Assembly (NCBI GenBank): GCA_963810555.1 | Contig: CAWENX010000006.1 | Span: 1 to 64,000 of the forward strand | DNA from: G963677325 sp963810555 | Lineage (GTDB): Bacteria; Bacteroidota; Bacteroidia; Bacteroidales; Prolixibacteraceae | Direction: 5' to 3' | DNA length: 64,000 nucleotides | Position numbers and translations under genes: made by a program | The notes under the pieces: generated by a model | What the model saw: only the letters and a program-made list of their open reading frames with translations | The model's database searches: none | Told to the model about the DNA's origin: nothing | Shown here: positions 38,523 through 47,161 of the stretch, one piece after another | Layout of the letters: every line of letters starts with the position of its first letter | How positions within the stretch are numbered: position 1 is the first letter of the stretch

Positions 38523-39944
38523 ATGAAAAAGAATTTCGTTTTATTGTTATGTTTTTTATTTGCCATTGAGATATTTGGACAAGAGAGCATTAAAAATAAC
38601 CAATACAATCATTTCCCTTTGCCTAAAGTTGATAGGCGAATAGAACTTTTAAGTATAGTTTTTCGATTAGCCGGTAACCAGGAATATAATCAGGACATTT
38701 ACAAAGACTATGTAAAAGATATTAATGATTACTTTGGTAAATATAAAGACCATCCGTTAATAAAATTCTCGAAAGAACTGCATGAAAAAAACGGAGTGGC
38801 TTATGATGCTGTGATGGCCATGGCGGTTCATCTTCAACAGCCTCCGGCTTTAAATCCTCTTATATCTTTCACATCTGACATTCCAGAGGGTCGATGGGGT
38901 GAAGATAATGCAAATAAATTCGTTAAATTATTGCAAGAATTTTATGTTGATGCCAAGTGTGAGGAGTTTTTCAATCAGCATGAAGAATTGTACAAATTAG
39001 CCCAGGAAAGGTTCAAAACTGTTTATGATGCATTAGACATTAGTTGGTACAAAGAATATTACGGGACACAACCAGCAGGAAGTTTCAATATCATCATCGG
39101 CCTTGGAAACGGAGGAGGCAATTATGGAGCTAAAGTTATTTCCCCTGACGGGAGAGAAGATGATTTTGCAATTATGGGTTCATGGTCATTTGATGAGAAT
39201 GGCAAGCCGGTATATAGTCCAAATGGTTTTCTGCCGACACTGATACATGAATTTAATCATTCTTTTGTAAATCAATTGATTGAGAGAAATGAAAAAGAAT
39301 TTGAAAATGCCGGTAAGCAACTTTTTGAACCAGTTAAGGATATCATGAAGAGACAAGCTTACGGGAATTGGCAAATAATGATGAAAGAAGCTTTAGTAAG
39401 AGCATCAGTGGTCAGATACATGAAGAAACATTATCCTGACAGTCAGGCCGCTGATAATGAATTAAAAAGTCAATTGGTTAACGGTTTTATATGGATTGGA
39501 GAGCTCAATGACACTCTTCAGTACTATGAAAATTCGCGCGACAAATATCCAACGCTTGAAAGCTTTATGCCCTGCCTGATTTCATTTTATAATTCTCTGG
39601 CTAAAGACTGCAATGCATTGTATGAAAATTGCGCTCACGTTATTTCAATCGAGCCGTTTAAAAATAATTCAACAGAAGTATCACCTGATCTTACTGAAAT
39701 GAAAGTCGTATTCGATAAACCTCTTTCCGGTAATGGTTACTCGGTATTTTTAGGACAACAAGGCAGAGAACATTTTCCAATGGTACCTAAAGGAGTTAGA
39801 ATATGCGGATAATAATTCATCCATCATATTAGACTCAAACTAAAAGCAGACACGGAATATGAATTTATATTGGTAGGAAAAAAATTTACAACACCAGAAG
39901 GCTACCCATTAATTGATTATAAAGTTGCATTCAAAACCAAGTAA
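38523..39944 (+). CDS. DUF4932 putative zinc metalloprotease with Ig-like tail (frameshifted end)
   Basis: A secreted protein (signal MKKNFVLLLCFLFAIEIFG) of the DUF4932 type: PKVDRRIELLSIVFRLAGN near the start and GVAYDAVMAMAVHL in the middle. PTLIHEFNHSFVN near residue 243 is an HExxH zinc site, with a possible third ligand in MKEALVRASVV. The end is an SbsA/Ig-like domain (VSPDLTEMKVVFDKPLSG). It breaks near 39800 and 39838, and the last strands (KADTEYEFILVG, KVAFKTK) are read in another frame up to 39944. It follows the TPR/DUF2723-like gene by 52 bases. Confidence 0.72.
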
Positions 39945-40352
39945 TTAACAATATACCCTTTACCAATCAAGCAAACGCTATGAAAAAAACTGACAATCGT
40001 TATATTGAATAAAATTTTAAACTGACTTTTATTTTATGAGAAAATATTGAGAGAAAAAGAGTTTAAAAGGAATAAGCAAGATAAAAATCCGGTTATAGGC
40101 ATCACGGACAATCGGGTTGTAAAAATTGAAGATAACCGGTTATAAAAAGTGATAATTTGACCCTCAAATCACGTCCCCGAAATTTCAATATTATGATCAC
40201 AAGGGCCACTTAGGGAAATACGGAGCAATCACGGAGCAATCACGGAGCAAATACGGAGATAAAATTTTGAATTTATTGTTAAATAATGAATGCCAAATTT
40301 GTATAATAAATTTAATGTGATTAATTTCGATATACTAAAGCCTGAAAATGTC
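39945..40352. other. Intergenic region filled by dispersed element copy B
   Basis: About 400 bases between the DUF4932 gene and the macroglobulin/TonB-plug gene. Nearly all of it is element copy B (40008-40339), which ends only 13 bases before the next ATG, so the element may supply that gene's promoter. Confidence 0.5.
40008..40339. repeat. Dispersed intergenic element, copy B
   Basis: The second copy of the element at 25287-25569. It has the same block order, including the ATAACCGGTTAT palindrome, CCTCAAATCACG, AAGGGCCACTTAGGG and the conserved end ATGTGATTAATTTCGATATA. The array position (40220-40260) holds units ACGGAGCAATC, ACGGAGCAATC, ACGGAGCAAAT and a partial ACGGAGAT. It is also about 50 bases longer than copy A after the array. 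Confidence 0.75.
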
Positions 40353-43206
40353 ATGAAAGCTTTTCTCCTGATAACTTTGTTTTCTTTTTTAATTGGCTCA
40401 ACGATTTCAGGACAGGATGAACGGAGAGAATTTCGACTCAGCAATTCCCTCCCTCAAGAAAAGGTCTATCTCCATCTTGACCGACCGAATTATATGCAGG
40501 GGGATACGATATGGTTTAAGGCTTACTCATGGTTTGGGTTTGAACAATTGCCCGATACCGTAAGCAAGGTGCTGTATGTCGATTTTTTCAATCCAAAAGA
40601 CAGCCTTGAACAGTACCGGAAGCTTTTAATCCAAAACGGCACTTCAAATGGGGAGTTTGTCCTTGATAAAAACATCACACCGGGAAGATACTGTTATAAG
40701 AGCTTATACCCGCTGGATGCTAAACGATAATGCAGGCGAACCTTTTTACAGAACTGTTACGATCAATGCCCTTAAACCAGAACTTCCAGGCTGACTGCTC
40801 GCCGGTTTTTATTAAGGGGAAAGAAGGAGATTCGCTCAAGGCAACCTTCCGTTTTTATGAGATTGAGCAGTCGGGCGACCTTAAAAAGGACCTCTCCCAC
40901 CGGGTAAATTATTCGGTAAGGATAGGGGATAAAATGTTTGACTCAGTGCAGGATATTTCCTCAGATAATACTGAGCAGATATTTAAGTGCAGGCTTCCTG
41001 AAACGGGGGAAAATGATTCGGTTGCTCTATTAAAAGTGTCGGTTAAGGATGAACGGCTTACCTTTGAAAAAGAGTTCCGCATTCCTTTAAAAGAAGACCT
41101 TGACTTTCAATTCTTCCCCGAAGGAGGATCACTTGTAAACGGTATTGAAAGCAGGATAGCATTCAAGGCAACCGGTACGGACGGCTTGAGCCGTGAGGTA
41201 AAAGGAGTTGTTAAGGAAACCGGAGAAGGGAAAAGAAAAGACCGGAAACCGGAAAGGCCCGATAGCTATCAGGGAGGAGAACCAGAGAAGTTATCACTTC
41301 ATTTGAGAGCCAGTATAAGGGGATGGGAGAGTTTTTTTTAACTCCTGAAAAGGATAAGAAATACACTGCATGGGTTGAGTACGGTCACCGAATCTTTAAT
41401 TTTCCCCTGCCTGCAGCAAGTGATGAAGGGATTATAATGTCGGTTGGCTTTTCAGGAAGCAAAGACTCTGCACAGGTTAGGGTAAAATACTCCCCTTCAC
41501 ATGGCAGGCCGCCTACTCTATCTTACCGGAAGCGCTTATGGAAAATTAAGGTTTATCTCCTGTCTTAAAACCACACCTGATTCATCAAAAATAAGTGTTC
41601 CGATGGATATTCTCCCTGAAGGGATTTCAAGGCTTACGCTTCTTGGAAGTGATTTTAAACCTCTTTGTGAAAGGCTGATCTATTCAGACCGTGGAGAAAG
41701 GTTCAAAGTGGAGGTAATTCCTGATTCCTCTTCTTACGGTTTAAGATCAAAAGTGACATTACAGCTAAAGACTACAGGAGAAACCGGAGATCCTGTTCCT
41801 GCTGACCTCTCCCTTGCGGTGGTCGATAAAGAGCAGGCAAGTGGGAACACTCCGGTCAGGTGGGATCAGCGCATACAAACTACTTGAGTCAGAGCTTAAA
41901 GGATATATTGAAGAGCCGGACCGGTATTTTAAAGGGGATTCTATAGACCACAGGGCGCTTGATCTTCTGCTTCTCACACAGGGATACCGGAGATTTCAAA
42001 ATGACAGCCTGACATCAAACAGGATAAAATATTATCCGGAAAGAGGATTTGAGGTGAAAGGGAAGCTCTCATTAAGGGGAAAAAGTGAAAAGGTGAAAAA
42101 GTTCAATTACAGTACGGTTGGATTGACCTTTCTCTCTCCTTCGGGAAATGGCTATTTCGATCTTTTTCATCCCGACAGCCTGGGAAATTTCTCATTTGAG
42201 GCGCCTCTTGTTTACGGACAGCAGATTTCCCTTTTAAAAGCGGCCTATGACAAAGGAAAGGCTTTCAGAGGGACTGTTCCCAAAGGAAAGATGTTTTTGG
42301 GGGATATACTGATCGATGAAGAAGTTATTCCAAAGTTTAAGGCTCCCCTGCCTGCTCCTGCCGGAATTACAACTCCTGCAATTGAATATGTTCAAAGGCT
42401 TCAGGCAGTTAAAAAGAGAGAAGCATCAATCATTAATGACAGCATCAAATGGCATCTGAACCTGCCTGAGATTACCGTTAAAGGAAAGGATAAAGAATGG
42501 TATCTCCATTTTGAAGATGAGGCCAAAAAGATCGTGGATATGGATTCACTTGATCCGACAGGAAGAAAATACGATAAATCTTTATGATCTATTGATTAGA
42601 GAATTTGGAGCACGAAGAGATTATAGACTAGCAGATTTGAAACTATTTTATTGCCATCGGTAAGAGGTGAAGACTGATCTGGTTCTTTCCAATTTATCTG
42701 TTGAATGGTCAAATATTTTGTAATGGAGGAGAAGCATTCAAATTTTATGTACTCCTTAACATGTTATATTCTATAAGGGTAAATGAAATTAAAAAATTAA
42801 TGGTTATACCTCCGGGGAATATAACATATCATTATGCAGATTCTAAATTTTGATGCTCCAGATTAATATTAAACAATCAATGGTAGTAATTGAAACATAT
42901 TCAAGAAATACCTATAGGGGTGATCCTGATGGAATAAAAACCTTTATCCTTGATGGTCTGGATACTCCAAGAATTTTCTATTCACCCCGTTATGACGGGC
43001 CGGCAAAAGAAAGCAAACTATATGACGGCAGGGCTACACTTTACTGGAATCCTTCAGTGAGAACAGATCAGAACGGCGAGGCAACGGTTGAATTTTTTAC
43101 AGGAGACAGAAAGACAGAAATGGAGGTAATTGTTAACGGGATAGGAATTAGAAATGGTAATACAGGAGAAGGTAAAGCTATTATTAATATGAGCAACAAA
43201 AAGTAA
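40353..43206 (+). pseudogene. MG2 / TonB-plug domain protein, multiple frameshifts
   Basis: The start is a secreted macroglobulin-like protein (signal, then QEKVYLHLDRPNYMQGDTIWFKAYSW). The end reads YADSKF, INIKQSMVVIETYSRNTY and NPSVRTDQNGEATVEFFTGD, which fits the TonB-receptor plug/MG2 proteins of Bacteroidota (~900 residues). Frame changes occur near 40710, 41325, 41510, 41860, 42580, 42650, 42690 and 42855. A purine-rich insert with a GATAGCTATC core sits at 41222-41282. So many lesions suggest true decay, perhaps worsened by sequence errors. Confidence 0.72.
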
Positions 43207-43655
43207 AGTGATAATTGCAACTAATATTTGTCATCCCCACCTGTAAATCACAAATTGCAAGTCTCGCGAATAATAATTAACAGGTAATTTTCAATTCTTT
43301 TCGGACCCTGAATCTCCGGGACCTTAACCGGACTTTCCCCGTACCATAGCTATACCATCCCCAAATCATTAAAACTATTTCGATACTATTTAAATACTAT
43401 TTAAACACTAATTAGTGTATAAATAGTGTTGCAATAGTGTTTAAATAGTGTTCAAAATATGGATTTAATATTACTTTGGCAGGGTGTTGAAAGTGTGAAA
43501 AAATCTCTGGAAAAAGACAAATACCGCTCAAAATTATCTGCCGGGTAAGATATGTATTCAAGGCAGTACCGACCCGGAGACGGTATCATGAACTATGGAT
43601 CATTTTACGCAACCAGCAAATATCAATCGGAATTTAAAAGGGGCTTAAATCCAAC
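43207..43655. other. Intergenic region with palindromic 11-bp array
   Basis: About 450 bases between convergent units. The 43373-43459 array is listed separately. The flanks include CCCCGTACCATAG/CTATACCATCCCC words at 43337-43362. No gene was recognised; the small open frame near 43552 overlaps the end of the HAD gene and has no family features. Confidence 0.5.
43373..43459. repeat. Palindromic array of 11-bp repeats
   Basis: The left half is AACTATTTCGA, TACTATTTAAA, TACTATTTAAA and then CACTAATTAG. The right half is TGTATAAATAG, TGTTGCAATAG, TGTTTAAATAG and TGTTCAAAATA. Each half has an 11-base period and the two halves are roughly reverse complements meeting at CACTAATTAGTG (43406-43417). 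The transcript from either strand could fold into a long imperfect hairpin. Confidence 0.75.
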
Positions 43656-44330
43656 TCAGGAAAAAAACCTTCGGATCAGTTCAAGATTGATATCCTTAAA
43701 ACTGTTAATCTTAACATCAGCCTCTGAAACATCGAGAACAAGCGAGGGATTTTCATCCTGATAGGCAATACAGAACATTGAGGCGCTCTTTGCAGCCCGG
43801 ATACCATTAAAGGAATCTTCGAATACAACGCAATTGGAGGGAGATACGCCAAGTGCACGTGAAGCATATAAGTAAACATCAGGTGCAGGTTTGCTTTTAC
43901 CTGCCATTACAGTTGTCACAACAGTATCAAAATAAGTCTTTAATCCCGCATTTTTCAAGGATGATATCCACAATCCCCGGGACTGAAGAAGTTGCCACAG
44001 CAGTTTTAAGGTTATTGGATTTCAGATTCTTTCAGCAGTTCAGGAATTCCTGGGGTGGGCTTTATGTTGTCATTTTCTGAATATCTCAATCCTGTACTCC
44101 TCATCCCACTTCAGCAATTCCTCCAAAGACATGGGAATATCGAACCTCTTTTTCAGGTCTGAATACATTAAATCACCCGCCGTTCCAAGATAGGTATAGT
44201 GCAATTCCTCCGAAACATCCAGTCCGAGTTTCTTAAAAAGAATGGTTTCGATATCATAATGCCAGGGTTCGCTGTCAACCAGCACACCGTCCATATCGAA
44301 AATTACTGCCTCCAGGTTTTTCTTATTCAT
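43656..44330 (-). CDS. HAD hydrolase, beta-phosphoglucomutase-like (frameshifted)
   Basis: A HAD-superfamily phosphatase or mutase. The nucleophile motif is VIFDMDGVLVDSEPWH near the start. The loop 2/3 motifs are in the second part: TVVTTVMAGKSKPAPDVYLYA with the lysine, and NCVVFEDSFNGIRAAKSA with the acidic pair. The middle (PTPGIPELLKESEI, LKTAVATSSVPGIV) is readable only after two frame changes, near 44073 and 44010, plus another near 43975. Joined, it is about 220 residues, normal for the group. Substrate cannot be told from the sequence. It is 26 bases after the YhbP-type gene and probably co-transcribed. Confidence 0.8.
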
Positions 44331-44356
44331 ATTTTAATATTCGCTATTGTAAGATA

Positions 44357-44797
44357 TCAGTCACCGTCCTGCTTTCTCTCCCAGATCAGCTTTTTACCAA
44401 ATCCCAGACGATTATCCGTGAGTTTGATATGATCAGCATACAATATCCAAAGGGTGGTATCCATCAGGACAGCGAATGGGAACCGTTTCAGATAGGCATG
44501 TTTTGACCTGGAAACCATTTCCTCTTCCGGCATTAGCAATATCCCTGTAAACTGAATCCCCTGAATCTTATTAACGATGCTTGTCTCAAGAACTACCGAT
44601 CCGGCAACCCTGTTGTTTTTCAAAGTCTCTCCGATATGACGCGTTTCGTAATCAGAAGTGAATACAAAAGCTGCCTCATCTTCAAGATAAGTATAAAAGC
44701 AGTTACAGCACCAGGGCTGACCGTCCAGGCTTGTTGCAAGAGTCAGCACATGATGCTTCCTGATAAAATCAACTATCTTTTTATCGGGTTTTTCCAT
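44357..44797 (-). CDS. YhbP / UPF0306 family FMN-binding split-barrel protein
   Basis: A 146-residue protein that aligns throughout with E. coli YhbP: HHVLTLATSLDGQPWCCNCFY, FTSDYETRHIGETLKN, IQGIQFTGILL, KRFPFAVLMDT and the ending KLTDNRLGFGKKLIWER. The family has the pyridoxamine-phosphate-oxidase split-barrel fold; its reaction is not established. The length is normal and the frame is intact. Confidence 0.85.
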   Translation of the reverse strand: MEKPDKKIVDFIRKHHVLTLATSLDGQPWCCNCFYTYLEDEAAFVFTSDYETRHIGETLKNNRVAGSVVLETSIVNKIQGIQFTGILLMPEEEMVSRSKHAYLKRFPFAVLMDTTLWILYADHIKLTDNRLGFGKKLIWERKQDGD

Positions 44798-44938
44798 TGA
44801 TGCAAAGTAACAAAAAGCTTGCTAATTAACCGGGCTGACTGTTGATGAATTTATTTACAATATAATAATATGTGAACAGGGCATCCGGTCGATTAGAAAT
44901 TAAAAAGTTAACTTCGCCAAAAATTAAAATATCAGAAT

Positions 44939-45545
44939 ATGTTTTCGGGAATTGTTGAAGGAATGGGGACCGTTGTGGCGATTGAAAAAGATCAGGAGAA
45001 TGTTCACCTTACCCTTGAATGTGATTTTGTCAGGGAATTAAAGATTGATCAAAGCCTGTCACATAACGGGGTTTGTCTGACCGTGGTAAAAAAGACCGGC
45101 AATACCTATACTGTTACTGCTATAAAAGAAACATTGCTTAAATCGAATCTCGGACTTTTGAAGACCGGTGACGAGGTGAACCTTGAACGCAGCATGATGA
45201 TCAACGGCAGGCTTGACGGCCATATTGTACAAGGGCCATGTTGACCAGACTGCCGTTTGTGAAAAGGTGGAGGAATCGCAGGGGAGCTGGTATTATACCT
45301 TTAAGTACATCTTTGATAAAGAAAAAGCGCGGCAGGGTTATATGACAGTAGAGAAAGGTTCAGTTACCGTAAATGGTGTCAGTCTTACTGTTGTCAATTC
45401 AAAAGACGATTCCTTCCAGGTTGCCATCATCCCTTATACTTATGAACAAACTAACTTCCATGCCATAAAAAAGGGAACGGTCGTCAATCTTGAATTCGAT
45501 ATTATTGGTAAGTACCTTAGCAGATTGGCAAACTACCGGCAATAA
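44939..45545 (+). CDS. ribE: Riboflavin synthase alpha chain (one frameshift)
   Basis: It makes riboflavin by dismutation of two 6,7-dimethyl-8-ribityllumazine molecules. Both lumazine-binding domains are visible: MFSGIVEGMGTV and NGVCLTVV in the first, and VTVNGVSLTVVN with IPYTYEQTNF in the second. The domains are in different frames. The GGG at 45233-45235 has one base too many; with GG the text reads HIVQGHVDQTAVC and the protein is about 201 residues, normal. No FMN riboswitch is seen upstream. The frameshift is probably a sequence error. Confidence 0.92.
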
Positions 45546-45610
45546 CTTTAAACCAACCGGTATAACCGTTGTAACCGGCTTAAATACAGATTCACATTGA
45601 GAAAACCTCA

Positions 45611-45639
45611 AAAAAAATACAGCCTTTTGAAGCTGTATT
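45611..45639 (-). terminator. Intrinsic terminator of the SPOR-protein gene
   Basis: The stem is AATACAGC (45616-45623) and GCTGTATT (45632-45639) with an 8-base loop. On the minus strand it is followed by a run of seven T, 25 bases after the end of the gene at 45664. It may also slow transcripts coming from ribE. Confidence 0.8.
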
Positions 45640-45663
45640 ATTTGTGTCAGTTAGTTTTTAATC

Positions 45664-46662
45664 CTATTTAACCTGAATCCAGTATCCTGCCTGCGGATTT
45701 TGTTCCCGAAGGGCATTCAGCGTATTTTTGGCTTCATGCCAGGTTTTATATGATTGAATTGTAACAAGATAATTGCCATTCGGATACTGGTAAAGTTCAG
45801 AATTATAACCTTTATCTTTCATCTCGTTAAACAACTTGTCTGCATTTTTTTTCAATCCGAAACATCCGCCAATGACATGATATTTCCCCTCTGATGGTGC
45901 GCTTTCTCCAACAATTGAAGTATTATCCTCTTTCTCCCGGACAGAAGCTCCCTCATCCATTTTTGAATCTGAATTTGAAGCTACACCGTTAGTTATTTCA
46001 TTTGTCTGTTCCGTTTTTGATATTATTGTCGGTGAAGGCTGATTAATTTCGATTGCAGCAGTATTGGAAGTCTGATTGTTACGGAAACTGTAGTTTTTCC
46101 AGGAACTTCTTGTCGCTGGAATGATTAGTAGAGCAAGAATAATGGGTATTCCAATTACAAGACTTTTCACTCCTCTTTTGCTGAACAAGGGTCGAACCGC
46201 CTCCCGGTTGATATAAGGACTTCTTGTGTTGAAAACATCCGATTGTTTCATCTGCGGGAATTGGAATTTTTCCAATCCATAGGCGTCAAGAAGGAGGTTT
46301 TCCTGAATCTCAGGCTCAAAGACCAGTCTTTCGTTCGGATCATATTTCAAGGAACCTATCATAGGAAGTTTGATTTTCTCCCCATTTTCGAGTCTTGATT
46401 TCATTTCGTCCACGATCTCGGATACCATAAGGCGTGCCTCAACATAACCTACTCCTTCCGATTCAGAAATATGATTAACCAACAGACCATCATTTTTATC
46501 CAGCTTACTGCTGAAGATAATCTCCTTTTTGGGAGGACTGAAACTGTTAGTGGACAGATCCATCTCAGCGGGACGGTAATTGGTGACAAATCCACCAAGA
46601 TCAGGAACGATCACACAATCATGAAGTCTCAGTAATTCAATAAGGTAAACCGCTAATTCCAT
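45664..46662 (-). CDS. HU-CCDC81 and SPOR domain protein
   Basis: A 332-residue protein of a Bacteroidota-specific architecture. The N-terminal HU-like CCDC81 domains (MELAVYLIELLRLHDCVIVPDLGGFV; DGLLVNHISESEGVGYVEA, GEKIKLPMIGSL) are followed by one membrane helix (GIPIILALLIIPATR, ~170-185), a low-complexity linker, and a C-terminal SPOR domain (KYHVIGGCFGLKKNADKLFNEM, YPNGNYLVTIQSY). SPOR domains bind denuded peptidoglycan at division sites, so a role in the cell envelope or division is inferred. The conserved DLGGF motif is intact. Confidence 0.88.
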   Translation of the reverse strand: MELAVYLIELLRLHDCVIVPDLGGFVTNYRPAEMDLSTNSFSPPKKEIIFSSKLDKNDGLLVNHISESEGVGYVEARLMVSEIVDEMKSRLENGEKIKLPMIGSLKYDPNERLVFEPEIQENLLLDAYGLEKFQFPQMKQSDVFNTRSPYINREAVRPLFSKRGVKSLVIGIPIILALLIIPATRSSWKNYSFRNNQTSNTAAIEINQPSPTIISKTEQTNEITNGVASNSDSKMDEGASVREKEDNTSIVGESAPSEGKYHVIGGCFGLKKNADKLFNEMKDKGYNSELYQYPNGNYLVTIQSYKTWHEAKNTLNALREQNPQAGYWIQVK

Positions 46663-46763
46663 AGGTATTTTTTCAATGAATCAAATGTAATTAATATTCT
46701 CATTTGTGCAAAAAAGTTAATGAAAAAGATATCACCAGCCTGGGGTTTTTTTATCAAACTATT

Positions 46764-46792
46764 TTGGCAAACAGAATATTGGGCTATATTTG
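46764..46792 (+). promoter_or_regulatory. Promoter of tRNA-Leu
   Basis: TTG at 46764-46766 and TATATTTG at 46785-46792 are 18 bases apart and fit the Bacteroidota -33/-7 consensus. The tRNA starts 28 bases downstream. Confidence 0.65.
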
Positions 46793-46820
46793 TGCCTCGT
46801 TAAATCAAATAAATCAACAA

Positions 46821-46904
46821 GCCCGGGTGGCGGAATTGGTAGACGCGCTGGACTCAAAATCCAGTGATAGCAATATCGTGTGGGTTCGATTCCCACCCCG
46901 GGTA
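46821..46904 (+). tRNA. tRNA-Leu (anticodon CAA)
   Basis: The cloverleaf is clear: acceptor GCCCGGG/CCCGGGT, a D-loop with GGTAGACGC, anticodon stem-loop CTGGA-CTCAAAA-TCCAG giving anticodon CAA, a class II variable arm, and T-stem GTGGG/CCCAC with TTCGATT. CCA is not encoded (ACCT follows the acceptor). Confidence 0.96.
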
Positions 46905-47161
46905 CCTTAATCCGGCTGTATTGTCCCCCTCTGCCAATCTTTTTGAATTGACAATTCAGATGTTATCCTAAAAGAATTGTTTCACGACTTATATTTCCCT
47001 GCAATTCAGAATATAATAACTCCATTGTTTATTCGTAGATAAAACTACCACAAGTATTTAAGCCAATACAATGGTGTAAGTTAGGAGTGCAATTGTGTCT
47101 ATGGCAAAAATTATTCTGCATTGCCAAATATAGCCATTTTCAATACAAAGGATAATTATCC

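Noticed and set aside
44798..44938. FMN riboswitch before riboflavin synthase
   Set aside because: The conserved RFN-element segments are not visible in the 140 bases upstream.
46704..46910. 68-codon open frame across the tRNA-Leu gene
   Set aside because: Its second half is simply the tRNA translated (VAELVDALDSKSSDSN), a well-known artefact.
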